Shown here piece by piece: positions 1 to 8,304 of a stretch of DNA of 64,000 bases (position 1 is its first letter; the number at the start of each line of letters is the position of its first letter). The notes beneath the pieces are model-generated. The model was given only the letters and a program-made list of their open reading frames with translations. It was not told where the DNA came from and did not search any database. The stretch covers positions 806,001 through 870,000 of the forward strand of contig CP136340.1 of assembly GCA_032681305.1 (NCBI GenBank), given 5' to 3'. Origin of the DNA: HIMB114 sp008638005. GTDB taxonomy: Bacteria > Pseudomonadota > Alphaproteobacteria > Pelagibacterales > Pelagibacteraceae. A program made the position numbers and the translations under genes.

Positions 1-537
1 TTAGAAAACACAAAAGTCAGATTAGATAAAAATAGTGCTATTTTAGTAAATAAAAACTCCAGATCTGCGGATCAAAATATTTATGCCATCGGAGATGTTA
101 CGAATAGAAAAAATCTTACACCTATAGCAATAAGAGAAGCAGTTATTTTATTTGATCATTTGTGTAATAAAAAAGCCAAACTTAAGTTAGATTATAATAA
201 AGTTGCATCTGCGATCTTTACTCAGCCAGAGGTTGGTTCTGTTGGATACGGAGAAAATGATCTAATTAAAAAAAAGATAAAGTATAAAGTTTTAAGCACA
301 GAGTTTAGTCCTCTGAAATATTCTTTTATGAAAAATAAAAAAAGCAAAGTTTTTATAAAAATTATGTATCAACCTAAAACTGAAAAAGTTTTAGGTATTA
401 TTTATATTGGTGATAGTGCTGCAGAAATTATTCAATCGTTAGCTATTGCTTTTAATAAAGGAATAACTTTAAATGATTTAAAACAAACTGTTCCTGTTCA
501 CCCAACTTCTTCTGAAGAATTAGTCACTATCTTTTAA
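1..537 (+). CDS. gor: Glutathione reductase, C-terminal part (5' end outside window)
   Basis: This is a class I pyridine-nucleotide disulfide oxidoreductase, which uses NADPH and FAD to reduce glutathione disulfide in the cytoplasm. The reading frame is open from base 1. It contains the FAD-site stretch IYAIGDV followed by the dimerisation domain, beginning at IFTQPEVGSVG. It ends with VHPTSSEELVT, carrying the His-Pro-Thr and Glu that form the catalytic dyad in this family. The HPTSSEE form favours glutathione reductase over dihydrolipoamide dehydrogenase or mercuric reductase. The N-terminal FAD domain and the redox CxxxxC lie outside the window, so the assignment rests on the C-terminal half. 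Its stop codon overlaps that of the convergent downstream gene. Confidence 0.82.
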   Translation, partial: LENTKVRLDKNSAILVNKNSRSADQNIYAIGDVTNRKNLTPIAIREAVILFDHLCNKKAKLKLDYNKVASAIFTQPEVGSVGYGENDLIKKKIKYKVLSTEFSPLKYSFMKNKKSKVFIKIMYQPKTEKVLGIIYIGDSAAEIIQSLAIAFNKGITLNDLKQTVPVHPTSSEELVTIF

Positions 538-1439
538 CTATCAATCACTTTTTTACATGTTTCATGCAGGATAGAGTGAAGCTTTACAAGTTGATTAAAA
601 TCATGATTGTAGCCACCACCTAAGACACCACAGAGTGGAATATTTTTATTAAAAAAATTTCTTATCACCAATTCCTCTCTTTTTTTAATACCATCTTCAC
701 TAACTTTTAGTTTTCCTAAACGATCATCTTTATGAATATCAACACCAGCAACATAAAAAACAAAATCAAATTTTTTTTGATTTAATTTTTCTAGTAAATT
801 TTGAATAATTGTAAGGTAGTCTTCATCTTCCATATTATCCTCGAGCTCAATATCAATATTACTAACTTGTTTTTTGGATGGATAATTTTTTTTTGAATGA
901 ACACTTACAGTAAAAATATTTTCATCATTTTCAAAAATCTTTGCTGTCCCATCTCCTTGATGAACATCAAGATCAAGAATAAGGATCTTTGGTAATTGAT
1001 ATTTTTTTTGAAGATATTTTGCAGCAACCGCTACATCATTAAAAACACAGTAACCATTACCTTCTTTGGCGAAAGCATGGTGTGACCCTCCAGCAGTATT
1101 GCATGCTAATTTATGTTTCAATGCCAGTTTGGCAGCTAAAACGGTACCCCCCGTTGCAACGAAAGATCTTCGTCTGACACTTTTAACAAGCGGAAAGCCA
1201 AGTTTTCTAATTTCTTCTTTGTTTAAAGATAAATTGTTAATTTTATCTATATAATCTTTGTCATGAACACCGACCAATGTTTCAAATGAAACTTCCTCAG
1301 GCTGGTAAGTATTATCTGAATTTGCAATTTTTTTTTCTTTCAATAGATCGATTAAAGAGCCAAATTTTTTAATTGGAAAACGGTGGTCGTCACCAATTTG
1401 TGCAACATAATCAGGATGATTAACTATTGGAATACTCAT
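534..1439 (-). CDS. Histone deacetylase family (class II/AcuC-like) zinc amidohydrolase
   Basis: A 301-residue member of the arginase/HDAC fold that hydrolyses acetyl-amide bonds; the natural substrate in bacteria is usually unknown (acetylated polyamines, acetyl-lysine or acetoin-related compounds). Visible motifs are GGSHHAF (paired catalytic His about residues 120-121), LDLDVHQGDGT (zinc ligands Asp156 and His160 by position) and AGVDIHKDD (third zinc ligand Asp234), so the metal site looks intact. Near the C-terminus is GGGYNHD, with the usual Gly-rich loop and a Tyr. It is translated from the same strand as the upstream lhgO gene with a 4-nt ATGA overlap, suggesting coupled translation. 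Substrate is not predictable from sequence. Confidence 0.85.
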   Translation of the reverse strand: MSIPIVNHPDYVAQIGDDHRFPIKKFGSLIDLLKEKKIANSDNTYQPEEVSFETLVGVHDKDYIDKINNLSLNKEEIRKLGFPLVKSVRRRSFVATGGTVLAAKLALKHKLACNTAGGSHHAFAKEGNGYCVFNDVAVAAKYLQKKYQLPKILILDLDVHQGDGTAKIFENDENIFTVSVHSKKNYPSKKQVSNIDIELEDNMEDEDYLTIIQNLLEKLNQKKFDFVFYVAGVDIHKDDRLGKLKVSEDGIKKREELVIRNFFNKNIPLCGVLGGGYNHDFNQLVKLHSILHETCKKVIDS

Positions 1440-2629
1440 AAATTAGCTTCTTTAATTAAATGACCTGCGAATGCAAAAGATGCGGACCATGCCGGGCTGA
1501 TTGCATTTAAAACGTGGGTTGTTTGTTTCTGATTAATAATTACAAAATCATTTACTAAATTTTTACTTTGAGGGTCAAAAATTTGAGATCGAATACCAAC
1601 TTTGGTATTCGACAATTCCAAATCATTAGCTTTAAGGTTTTTAAACATCTTTTTGATTTGATTATAAAAACCTTGTTTAGTGAGCAAAGATATTTCCTGA
1701 AATGCCAAAGTCCTAAGCTTGTTTTCATTTAAGATTATTTTTTTTGAAAAATTAAACATAAGATTTATTGTTTCTTTAATGTTGTCTCCAATAAAACTTT
1801 CATATTGTTCTCGTCCAAAAACAGGTGTTGAGCTTGGACCAATATAAAAATCTCCATTTCGATTATGTGATGAGTGCAAACCTAGAAAAGGGTATCTTAA
1901 ATCCGGTATTGGATAAATTAGATGATTAAGTCTAAACTCTTTGTTTTTTATTTTCCAATATTTTCCTTTAAAAGGTAAAAAACTATATCTAAACTCTAAA
2001 TTAGAATTTTTTGCAATTTCATCAGCAAATAAACCTGCACAATTAAAAATATGACTGGCTTCAAAATTATTTTCTTTCGTTAAAATTTGATTATTCTCAA
2101 TTTTTAAAACTTTTGAATTGTATTTAATTTCTACATTAAGTTTAACAAGGTCATCAATTAAAGATTTTGAAACTTCTTTAGGGTCAGCAACAGATGTAAA
2201 CGGAATATGTAGCGCATAGTCAAATTGACAGTTTACATATGGTTCAATTTTCTCAACTTCATCTTTCTTTATTTTATTTATACTGACACCATTTTTTTGA
2301 CCACGTTCATATAAATTATTTAAATTTGAATTAGAATCATCAGATGTTGGTATTAATATTTTTCCACATTCATTGATCCATAATTTTTTAGATTTGATAT
2401 ACTCTTTTAATTCTTTAGCTCCAGCAACACACAAATTAGCTCTTAAAGATCCTGGCTCATAGTAGATTCCACTATGAATGACTCCACTATTTCTACCCGA
2501 TCCATGTGAAACTGAGTTAGGCTCTTTTTCAAGAATTAAAATTTTAGAATTATTAAATTTTTGTTTAAGTTTATAAGCTAGAGTTAATCCTATAATTCCA
2601 CTTCCAATGATTGCAAAATCGTATTTCAT
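1436..2629 (-). CDS. lhgO: L-2-hydroxyglutarate oxidase/dehydrogenase
   Basis: FAD-dependent enzyme of the DAO family that oxidises L-2-hydroxyglutarate to 2-oxoglutarate, usually passing electrons to the quinone pool. The N-terminus has the dinucleotide-binding IIGSGIIGLTLAY, then the family-typical GRNSGVIHSGIYYEPGS, in which the covalent or near-FAD region of LhgO lies. The C-terminal part carries GIRSQIFD and the NAISPAWSASFAFAGHL stretch. Length 397 is close to the roughly 400-420 of known LhgO proteins. It removes a by-product made promiscuously by malate or other dehydrogenases. It overlaps the deacetylase-like gene by 4 nt and is divergent from the next operon across a 29-nt gap. Confidence 0.86.
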   Translation of the reverse strand: MKYDFAIIGSGIIGLTLAYKLKQKFNNSKILILEKEPNSVSHGSGRNSGVIHSGIYYEPGSLRANLCVAGAKELKEYIKSKKLWINECGKILIPTSDDSNSNLNNLYERGQKNGVSINKIKKDEVEKIEPYVNCQFDYALHIPFTSVADPKEVSKSLIDDLVKLNVEIKYNSKVLKIENNQILTKENNFEASHIFNCAGLFADEIAKNSNLEFRYSFLPFKGKYWKIKNKEFRLNHLIYPIPDLRYPFLGLHSSHNRNGDFYIGPSSTPVFGREQYESFIGDNIKETINLMFNFSKKIILNENKLRTLAFQEISLLTKQGFYNQIKKMFKNLKANDLELSNTKVGIRSQIFDPQSKNLVNDFVIINQKQTTHVLNAISPAWSASFAFAGHLIKEANL

Positions 2630-2658
2630 TAATTTGTATTTATCTGTAAAATAAATTT

Positions 2659-2967
2659 ATGAATGTTTTAAAAAAATTAACAACCGTCGTATTAATTTTT
2701 TTTATAAGCCATTGTACATATATTGATAAAGAAATTTCTAAATCTCAAGAAGAGGAAAAAAGAATTCTTGAGCAATATCTTGGAAAAAAAAGTTCATTAG
2801 TCAAAGATAAATTAGGTGAGCCCTCACAAATCATCTTTGAGTCCCCGTATAAAATCTATGTTTATAAAAAAAGTCAGATGATTATTACCTGTGAGAGACG
2901 TTTTTACATTGAGCCAAAAAAAGATTTAATTGAAAAGTTTGATAGCAAAAACTGTATAAATAAGTGA
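2659..2967 (+). CDS. Small SmpA/OmlA-like lipoprotein, hypothetical
   Basis: A 102-residue protein with a lipoprotein signal: basic start, hydrophobic stretch VVLIFFIS, then Cys at residue 19 in FISHC, so it should be lipid-anchored. The mature part has a KDKLGEPSQI turn and paired hydrophobic strands (YKIYVYKK, RFYIEP), a pattern like the SmpA/OmlA (BamE-type) fold, but the similarity is weak and two extra Cys residues (near 80 and 98) are not part of that family's definition. It is the first gene of an overlapping set; its TGA is embedded in the GTGA start of the kinase gene. Function unknown. Confidence 0.55.
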   Translation: MNVLKKLTTVVLIFFISHCTYIDKEISKSQEEEKRILEQYLGKKSSLVKDKLGEPSQIIFESPYKIYVYKKSQMIITCERRFYIEPKKDLIEKFDSKNCINK

Positions 2968-3773
2968 TTAATCAAAGCTATTTAAATACAGTAAAAGATG
3001 TTTGCGAACAGATTATTGATTTAAAAAAAAACAAAAAAAATATTTTTTTTTTAATCTCTGGACCTCAAGGATCTGGAAAGTCGACCTTTTCTTTTCATGT
3101 CAAAAAAAGTTTGGAAAAGAAAAAAATAAAAGTATTAGTTTTATCAATTGATAATTTTTATTTAAGCAAAAATGATAGATTAAATTTATCAAAAAAAATT
3201 TCAAACTTATTTGAAACACGTGGCGTTCCTGGAACACATAATTTAAAATTTTTAAAAGAAGTATTAAAAAAATTTAGATTAAATAAAAAAGCTAGGTTTA
3301 AATTACCATTATTCTCTAAAGGGCACGATGATATTTTAAAATCTAAGTTTATTGATTTAAAGTTTCCCTATGATGTTTTTATTTTAGAGGGATGGTGCGT
3401 AGGTTACCAGGGAAGCTCTAACAATAAATTACATAAGCCAATTAACAAAATGGAAAAAGATTTGGATCCAAAATTAAATTGGAGAAAATATGTTAACGAA
3501 ATGAGCAAAAAGTATAATGTTTCTATTTATAAGAAATGTGATTTTTCTATTTTTTTAAAAATACCCTCTTTTAACCAAGTTTTTTATTGGAGAAAAAAAC
3601 AAGAGCAACAAATTCCAAAAAAATTAAGAATGACAAGTAAACAATTAAAAAAATTTATTAGTTTTTATCAAAGAATAACTATGAATTTATTAAAAGATTA
3701 TAAAAAAAATTTTAATGGTTATATTTCCATTGATGAAAAACATAATTTTGGAAAATTAAAAAAATTAAAATGA
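2964..3773 (+). CDS. D-glycerate 3-kinase, plant/yeast GLYK type
   Basis: P-loop kinase related to uridine kinase and phosphoribulokinase. The N-terminus has the Walker A motif SGPQGSGKST (about residues 30-39), then LSIDNFYLSKNDR with the Walker-B-like Asp, ETRGVPGTHN, and FILEGWCVG, all hallmarks of plant GLYK and yeast Tda10. The expected reaction is ATP plus D-glycerate to 3-phosphoglycerate, which would let glyoxylate or serine carbon enter glycolysis. The start is GTG at a GTGA overlap with the preceding stop, and the C-terminus overlaps the next gene by ATGA. Two stretches rich in Lys reflect AT-biased coding. A generic P-loop NTPase is the alternative, but the RGVPGTH motif is quite specific. 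Confidence 0.75.
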   Translation: MINQSYLNTVKDVCEQIIDLKKNKKNIFFLISGPQGSGKSTFSFHVKKSLEKKKIKVLVLSIDNFYLSKNDRLNLSKKISNLFETRGVPGTHNLKFLKEVLKKFRLNKKARFKLPLFSKGHDDILKSKFIDLKFPYDVFILEGWCVGYQGSSNNKLHKPINKMEKDLDPKLNWRKYVNEMSKKYNVSIYKKCDFSIFLKIPSFNQVFYWRKKQEQQIPKKLRMTSKQLKKFISFYQRITMNLLKDYKKNFNGYISIDEKHNFGKLKKLK

Positions 3774-4456
3774 AAATACTGATTATTATATTTTTGTTTA
3801 TTACTTCAATCTGTAAAGCATCTGAATGCAACTTGTCTCCTGAAAAAGGTTCAAAAAATTATATTGTTGGATACGGAAGTTTGATGGAAAACGATTCTAG
3901 AAAAGTAACAAATAAAGAAGCTAAAAATGTTAAACCTTTGATGGTAAAAAATTTTGAGAGAACCTGGGGACAAAGAAGCACTCGGTATAAAATAACGTTT
4001 CTAACTATTAAGAAAAAAGAGGGGGCTCAATTAAATGCCGTTTACTATCCATTAAGTATTCAAGGAATAAATAAACTAGATCGTAGAGAAAGAAGTTATT
4101 GCAGAATTAAACTTAAAGATAATGAAGTTAGTTTTTTTAATGATCAAATAAATTTAAAGAATAAAAATTTTTGGGTTTATGCTGCTGAAGAAGATAAAAT
4201 CAATACACCCGATGAAAAACACCCAATTGTTCAATCCTATGTCGATATATTTTTAAATGGTTGTTTTCAAATTCAGGACAAGTTTAAAATTAATGAATTT
4301 TCAGATTTGTGTATCCAAACCACAACAGGATGGTCCAAGAGCTGGGTGAATGATCGAGTGCATGCTAGAAGACCTTTTTTAATCTCGAATTTTAATCGTA
4401 TAGATAGTTTATTAGGAAGAAATTTTAGCTATTATTTTGATAATAAAATTGAATGA
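3770..4456 (+). CDS. Gamma-glutamylcyclotransferase-like (AIG2/GGCT fold) exported protein
   Basis: Starts with a probable signal peptide (residues 1-19, ending before SECNL), followed by the BtrG/GGCT signature IVGYGSLM near residues 31-38, the substrate-loop motif of this fold. A second conserved element, LDRRERSY near residue 101, supplies the acidic residue that acts as catalytic Glu in the family. Enzymes of this fold cyclise gamma-glutamyl groups to 5-oxoproline, acting on glutathione or gamma-glutamyl amines. Export to the periplasm would be unusual for a glutathione enzyme, so the substrate is uncertain. Its ATG overlaps the glycerate-kinase stop and its TGA overlaps the next ATG. Confidence 0.7.
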   Translation: MKILIIIFLFITSICKASECNLSPEKGSKNYIVGYGSLMENDSRKVTNKEAKNVKPLMVKNFERTWGQRSTRYKITFLTIKKKEGAQLNAVYYPLSIQGINKLDRRERSYCRIKLKDNEVSFFNDQINLKNKNFWVYAAEEDKINTPDEKHPIVQSYVDIFLNGCFQIQDKFKINEFSDLCIQTTTGWSKSWVNDRVHARRPFLISNFNRIDSLLGRNFSYYFDNKIE

Positions 4457-4641
4457 CAAAAAAAGTTAAAATTAAAGACGATAAAGGGCAGTTGGTTGAA
4501 GTTAATTTAAAATCTTTTAATCAGCACTTAGAAGAATATCACGCTCAAGGCGTTTCAATTCATGAGGAAAAAGGGCATTATTTCACTGTTAACCAAAATT
4601 TTAGAGATAAAATCAAACAACTGCTTGATTCCAAATTATAA
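4453..4641 (+). CDS. Conserved-looking 62-residue cytoplasmic protein, unknown function
   Basis: Begins at an ATGA overlap with the preceding gene, which supports it as a real coupled gene. No signal peptide or membrane segment. It is highly charged (many Lys, Glu, His) with alternating beta-like and helical patterns, for example KVKIKDDKGQLVEVNL then FRDKIKQLL. I do not recognise a family. It is the last gene of the four-gene unit and ends just before the methionine riboswitch. Confidence 0.6.
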   Translation: MTKKVKIKDDKGQLVEVNLKSFNQHLEEYHAQGVSIHEEKGHYFTVNQNFRDKIKQLLDSKL

Positions 4642-4655
4642 AAATTATAAAAATT

Positions 4656-4704
4656 GCTCGTCGATTTGAAGCAGCTTGCGGACTAAGATACAGCTAAAGC
4701 GTAC
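4656..4704 (+). promoter_or_regulatory. SAM-II family riboswitch in the metY leader
   Basis: The conserved core is readable in order: GATTTGA (4663-4669), CAGCTTGC (4672-4679), AAGATA (4685-4690) and GCTAAAG (4693-4699), the order seen in SAM-II aptamers of alphaproteobacteria. A short P1 (GTC 4660-4662 with GAC 4681-4683) and a pseudoknot helix (GCTT 4674-4677 with AAGC 4697-4700) can form. It lies 55 nt upstream of metY, the classic target. P1 is shorter than in most examples, so a covariance-model score would be needed to fix the boundaries. Binding of S-adenosylmethionine is expected to lower metY expression. Confidence 0.78.
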
Positions 4705-4714
4705 TTCCCAAAAG

Positions 4715-4753
4715 CTTAGATAATCATTTTGACTAAAATGAATAACTAAGGAG
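4715..4753 (+). promoter_or_regulatory. Ribosome-site hairpin downstream of the SAM-II element
   Basis: Two stacked perfect helices: CTTAG (4715-4719) with CTAAG (4746-4750), a symmetric ATAA/ATAA internal loop, and TCATTTT (4724-4730) with AAAATGA (4735-4741) around a GACT loop. The Shine-Dalgarno AAGGAG (4748-4753) is partly inside the outer helix, so this fold would hinder ribosome binding at the ATG at 4759. There is no U-tract, so it is not a terminator. It may be the expression platform of the riboswitch or a second, SAM-V-like sensor. Confidence 0.5.
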
Positions 4754-4758
4754 AAACA

Positions 4759-6057
4759 ATGACAACAGAAAGCAAACATCCAGAGACCATAGGTCTTCAT
4801 GGCGGAACTTATAGAAGAGACGAAAGTCAAACTTCTGTAGCCGTTCCAATACACCAAACAACATCTTTTCAATTTAATTCAGCTGAACATGCTGCAAATT
4901 TATTTGGATTAAAAGAGTTTGGTAACATTTATTCAAGAATAATGAATCCAACGACCAATGTGTTGGAAGAAAGAGTTGCAGCACTTGAAGGTGGAGTTGC
5001 CGCGCTTTGTGTAAGTTCTGGGCAAGCAGCATCAGCATTTGTAGTACAAAATTTGTGTAGCGCCGGTGATAATGTCGTAGCCTCAACAGACTTATACGGT
5101 GGTACCGTAAACTTATTTACTAATACTCTCAAATCTATGGGCATTGAAGTTAGATATGCAGATCCTTCTGATCCAAAAAATTTCGAAAAACTTGTGGATG
5201 ACAAAACTCGTTTATTTTATGCAGAAGTTTTACCTAATCCTTCTTTAAGAGTTTTTCCAATCAAAGAAGTTGCAGACATTGGCCGACCGCACGGAATTCC
5301 ACTGGTCGTCGATAACACTGCATGTCCAGTCATTTGTAAGCCAATTGAACACGGAGCAGCTATTGTGATGCACTCGTTAACAAAGTTTATTGGTGGTCAT
5401 GGAACTAGTATTGGAGGAATTATTGTAGACTCGGGTCAGTTTGACTGGTCAGTCAATAAAGACAGACAACCTAATATTTGGAAACCTGATGCATCCTATC
5501 ATGGTGCAGTATGGGGTGATGCAGTTCCTCAATTAACAGGAGCAAACATTCCTTTTATTATCAGAGCTCGAGTTGTTCTATTAAGAGATTTAGGATCAGC
5601 AATTAGCCCTTTTAATGCGTTTCAAATTATTCAAGGTTTAGAAACTGTTGCTCTAAGAATGAAACAACATTGTGCTAATGCAGAAACGGTAAAAGAGTTT
5701 TTGTTAAAGCATCCAAAAGTTGAAAAAGTGATTTATTCAACGCTTCATGATGGAGAAATTGGAGACCGCGCAAAAAGATATTTTAAAGGTGGAAATGGTG
5801 CATTGATGGGTGTTGAGCTTAAAGGTGGACTAGAAGCGGGTAAAAAGTTCATCGATAATTTAAAAATGCTTTATCACGTTGCAAATATTGGTGATGCAAG
5901 ATCACTTGCGATTCATCCAGCCAGTACAACGCACTCTCAACTTTCTGAAGAGGAAATGGCAGCTGCAGGTGTAACACCGGGTTATGTGAGATTATCAATC
6001 GGGATTGAACACTCGGATGATATTATTGCTGATTTAGATCAGGCATTAAACGCATAA
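4759..6057 (+). CDS. metY: O-acetylhomoserine sulfhydrylase (PLP-dependent)
   Basis: A 432-residue fold-type-I PLP enzyme of the Cys/Met metabolism family. It makes homocysteine from O-acetylhomoserine and sulfide in the cytoplasm, or methionine directly from methanethiol. The N-terminus ETIGLHGG and IPIHQTTSF-like segment, SRIMNPTTNVLEERVAALEGG, the PLP phosphate-binding SSGQAA, the PLP-stacking Tyr in DLYGGT and the Schiff-base lysine in HSLTKF (Lys209) are all present. Length and the insertion around WKPDASYHGAVWGD favour MetY over cystathionine gamma-synthase. It has a good AAGGAG ribosome site and a SAM-II riboswitch in the leader, and is followed by a strong terminator. Confidence 0.92.
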   Translation: MTTESKHPETIGLHGGTYRRDESQTSVAVPIHQTTSFQFNSAEHAANLFGLKEFGNIYSRIMNPTTNVLEERVAALEGGVAALCVSSGQAASAFVVQNLCSAGDNVVASTDLYGGTVNLFTNTLKSMGIEVRYADPSDPKNFEKLVDDKTRLFYAEVLPNPSLRVFPIKEVADIGRPHGIPLVVDNTACPVICKPIEHGAAIVMHSLTKFIGGHGTSIGGIIVDSGQFDWSVNKDRQPNIWKPDASYHGAVWGDAVPQLTGANIPFIIRARVVLLRDLGSAISPFNAFQIIQGLETVALRMKQHCANAETVKEFLLKHPKVEKVIYSTLHDGEIGDRAKRYFKGGNGALMGVELKGGLEAGKKFIDNLKMLYHVANIGDARSLAIHPASTTHSQLSEEEMAAAGVTPGYVRLSIGIEHSDDIIADLDQALNA

Positions 6058-6072
6058 GTTTGAAAAAAATAT

Positions 6073-6106
6073 AAAAGGCCGTAATATTGATTACGGCCTT
6101 TTTTTT
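6073..6106 (+). terminator. Intrinsic terminator after metY, abutting the next start codon
   Basis: A 13-bp stem, 6073-6085 with 6090-6102, around a 4-nt ATTG loop, with a run of eight T ending at 6106. The ATG of the following SDR gene begins at 6107, with no spacer. Confidence 0.9.
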
Positions 6107-6805
6107 ATGAATAAAAATAATCTAGCAATTGTTATTGGAGGAACTGGCGCAATAGGCAATGCTATTGCCAGTGAAATTGGACAGCTTGGTTTTCAAGATG
6201 TCATTAAAATTGGAACAAAAACGACACCACCAATTGATTTTAATGATGAAGATACCATTTTAAATACTGTCAACTTTGTAAAAGAAAAACAAAAACCTAT
6301 CTCAATACTTTTTGATGCTACAGGAATACTTCATGATCAGCAGAACAGTTTCATGCCTGAAAAAACGTTAAAAAATATTAATTTAGAATTTGCTAAAAAA
6401 AACTTTTTAATCAATGCGATTGGCCCATCGCTTCTGATTAAACACTTTGCTCCCTTACTAGATAGTGAAAATAAGTCTGTTTTTGCAACGTTATCTGCAA
6501 AAGTGGGATCTATATCTGACAATGGTTATGGGGGTTGGTACTCTTACCGCGCATCAAAGGCTGCTTTAAATCAACTTATAAAAACTGCATCTATTGAAAT
6601 GAAAGTTAAAAATAAAAATGCAGTTTTTGTTGCTCTTCATCCAGGTACTGTCAAATCTAACTTGTCCCAACCTTTTCAAAAGACAAATTTAAAAATTCAA
6701 GATCCTGAAGAGTCAGCTAAACATTTGATTAAGATTATTGATCAAATTAATCCATCTCAAACTGGGAAATTTTTTAATTGGGATGGTAGCGAACTTCCTT
6801 GGTAA
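6107..6805 (+). CDS. Short-chain dehydrogenase/reductase, CsgA-like
   Basis: A 232-residue Rossmann-fold SDR. The cofactor motif GGTGAIG is at residues 11-17, and the catalytic YRASK (Tyr then Lys four residues on) is about residues 145-149, with an upstream Ser in TLSAKVG. It closely resembles the short C-factor (CsgA)-type SDRs; substrate unknown. The glycine motif sits at the normal distance from the ATG at 6107, so that start is right, although it directly abuts the U-tract of the metY terminator and has no Shine-Dalgarno. Expression must come from readthrough, a promoter inside metY, or a leaderless transcript. It is convergent with selO, 3 nt apart. Confidence 0.8.
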   Translation: MNKNNLAIVIGGTGAIGNAIASEIGQLGFQDVIKIGTKTTPPIDFNDEDTILNTVNFVKEKQKPISILFDATGILHDQQNSFMPEKTLKNINLEFAKKNFLINAIGPSLLIKHFAPLLDSENKSVFATLSAKVGSISDNGYGGWYSYRASKAALNQLIKTASIEMKVKNKNAVFVALHPGTVKSNLSQPFQKTNLKIQDPEESAKHLIKIIDQINPSQTGKFFNWDGSELPW

Positions 6806-6808
6806 AAA

Positions 6809-8263
6809 TCAAGTTCCACAAAAAGTTTTATAAACCCTGTCACCTGTAGGCGCAGGATTGGTATACATAAATTGATCAGTGTGATCGTGATATGGAGCTT
6901 TAATAACTTTTAATAGTTTTTCAAATTTTTCCATATTACCATCATTGGCATCACTTAACGCCTCTTCTACTAAGTGATTTCTTGGAATAAATATTGGATT
7001 ATTTTGCATCATTAATTGTATAGCTTCTTCTTTATTTTGGTTTCTTTCTATTCTTTTTTGCCATTCATTTTCCCAAATAATAAAATCTGGATCATTTAAA
7101 AGCTTATCTTGAGGAGTTTTTTTATTGATTAAATATCTAAACGTATTGGTGTAATCAGATTGATTTTTATGCATGAGTTTTAACAGTGAATTTATTTTCA
7201 TTTTATCGTTGTCTTCATCTGTAATGAAACCAAGTTTCTTTTTCATCATTTCATGAAATGCATCTTGATATAAATCATCAAATTCCCCAATGAGATTTTC
7301 AGCTATATTTAATGCTTGTTCTTGATCTGGGTTGATAAGAGGTAAAAGTGTTTCGACAAATCGAGCAAGGTTCCAATTTGCGATAACAGGTTGATTGGTA
7401 AATGCATAACGACCATAGTGATCAATTGAACTAAAAACAGTTTTTGGATCATATTGATCCATAAATGCACAAGGACCGTAATCAATGGTTTCTCCAGAAA
7501 TGGTCATGTTATCTGTATTCATCACACCATGAATAAAAGAAACTCTCATCCAATTTACAATCAGCTTGATTTGTTTTTTCATCACAGCTTTAAACAAACC
7601 AATAGCTAGGTTAGGTTCATCTTTTAGTTCTGGATAATGTCGATCAACCGAATAATGAACTACTTTTTTTAAAGTTTCTAAATCTTGTTTAGCTGCCACA
7701 TATTGAAAAGTTCCAACTCTTAAATGTGATGAGGCTATCCTAGTTAGAATGGCGCCTTTTAAATTTGTTTCTCGTTGTACATCTTCACCCGTTGAGACAA
7801 CGGCTAAACTTCTTGTAGTAGGGATATTTAATGCATGAACGGCTTCACTAATCAGATACTCTCTTAACATTGGACCCAAGGCAGCACGTCCATCACCATT
7901 TCTAGAATAGGGCGTTTGGCCTGAACCTTTCAGTTGAATATCAAAACGCTTTCCTTGTTTATTGAGATGTTCTCCAAGTAAAATTGCACGACCGTCTCCT
8001 AGCATAACAAAATGACCAAATTGGTGACCGCAATAAGCTTGTGCTAAAGGTACAGATCCCTCTGGTAATTTGTTTCCAGAAAATATCTCTGCCAACTCTT
8101 GGTCATTGATATTTGAAAAATCCAAACTTAATTCATCCGCAAGCTCTTTATTGAAAATAATCAATTCAGGTTTTTTTACTGCAATTGGGGCAAGTTTAGT
8201 TGCCATTAAATCAGGTAGATTGGCGTAGGTGTTATCAAAATTAAAATTTAAATTTTTCATCAT
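6809..8263 (-). CDS. selO: Protein adenylyltransferase SelO (YdiU family)
   Basis: A 484-residue pseudokinase-fold enzyme that transfers AMP to Ser, Thr or Tyr of proteins, linked to redox stress in the family. Family motifs are all visible: QAYCGHQFGHFVMLGDGRA, IQLKGSGQTPYSRNGDGRA, REYLISEA, HGVMNTDN (metal-binding Asn) and DYGPCAFMD (catalytic-site Asp). Length matches E. coli YdiU (478). The C-terminus ends TFCGT: cysteine stands at the place where animal SelO has selenocysteine. Two adjacent ATGs (8261 and 8258) are possible starts. Its N-terminus is divergent from the lipoprotein gene at 8305 with a 41-nt gap that must hold both promoters. Confidence 0.93.
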   Translation of the reverse strand: MMKNLNFNFDNTYANLPDLMATKLAPIAVKKPELIIFNKELADELSLDFSNINDQELAEIFSGNKLPEGSVPLAQAYCGHQFGHFVMLGDGRAILLGEHLNKQGKRFDIQLKGSGQTPYSRNGDGRAALGPMLREYLISEAVHALNIPTTRSLAVVSTGEDVQRETNLKGAILTRIASSHLRVGTFQYVAAKQDLETLKKVVHYSVDRHYPELKDEPNLAIGLFKAVMKKQIKLIVNWMRVSFIHGVMNTDNMTISGETIDYGPCAFMDQYDPKTVFSSIDHYGRYAFTNQPVIANWNLARFVETLLPLINPDQEQALNIAENLIGEFDDLYQDAFHEMMKKKLGFITDEDNDKMKINSLLKLMHKNQSDYTNTFRYLINKKTPQDKLLNDPDFIIWENEWQKRIERNQNKEEAIQLMMQNNPIFIPRNHLVEEALSDANDGNMEKFEKLLKVIKAPYHDHTDQFMYTNPAPTGDRVYKTFCGT

Positions 8264-8304
8264 ATACTTTGACTGATTGATTTTGATTTTTAATATAACA
8301 CTTA

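Noticed and set aside
6809..6840. Selenocysteine in SelO
   Set aside because: The C-terminal residue is a normal Cys codon followed by Gly-Thr-stop; there is no in-frame TGA.
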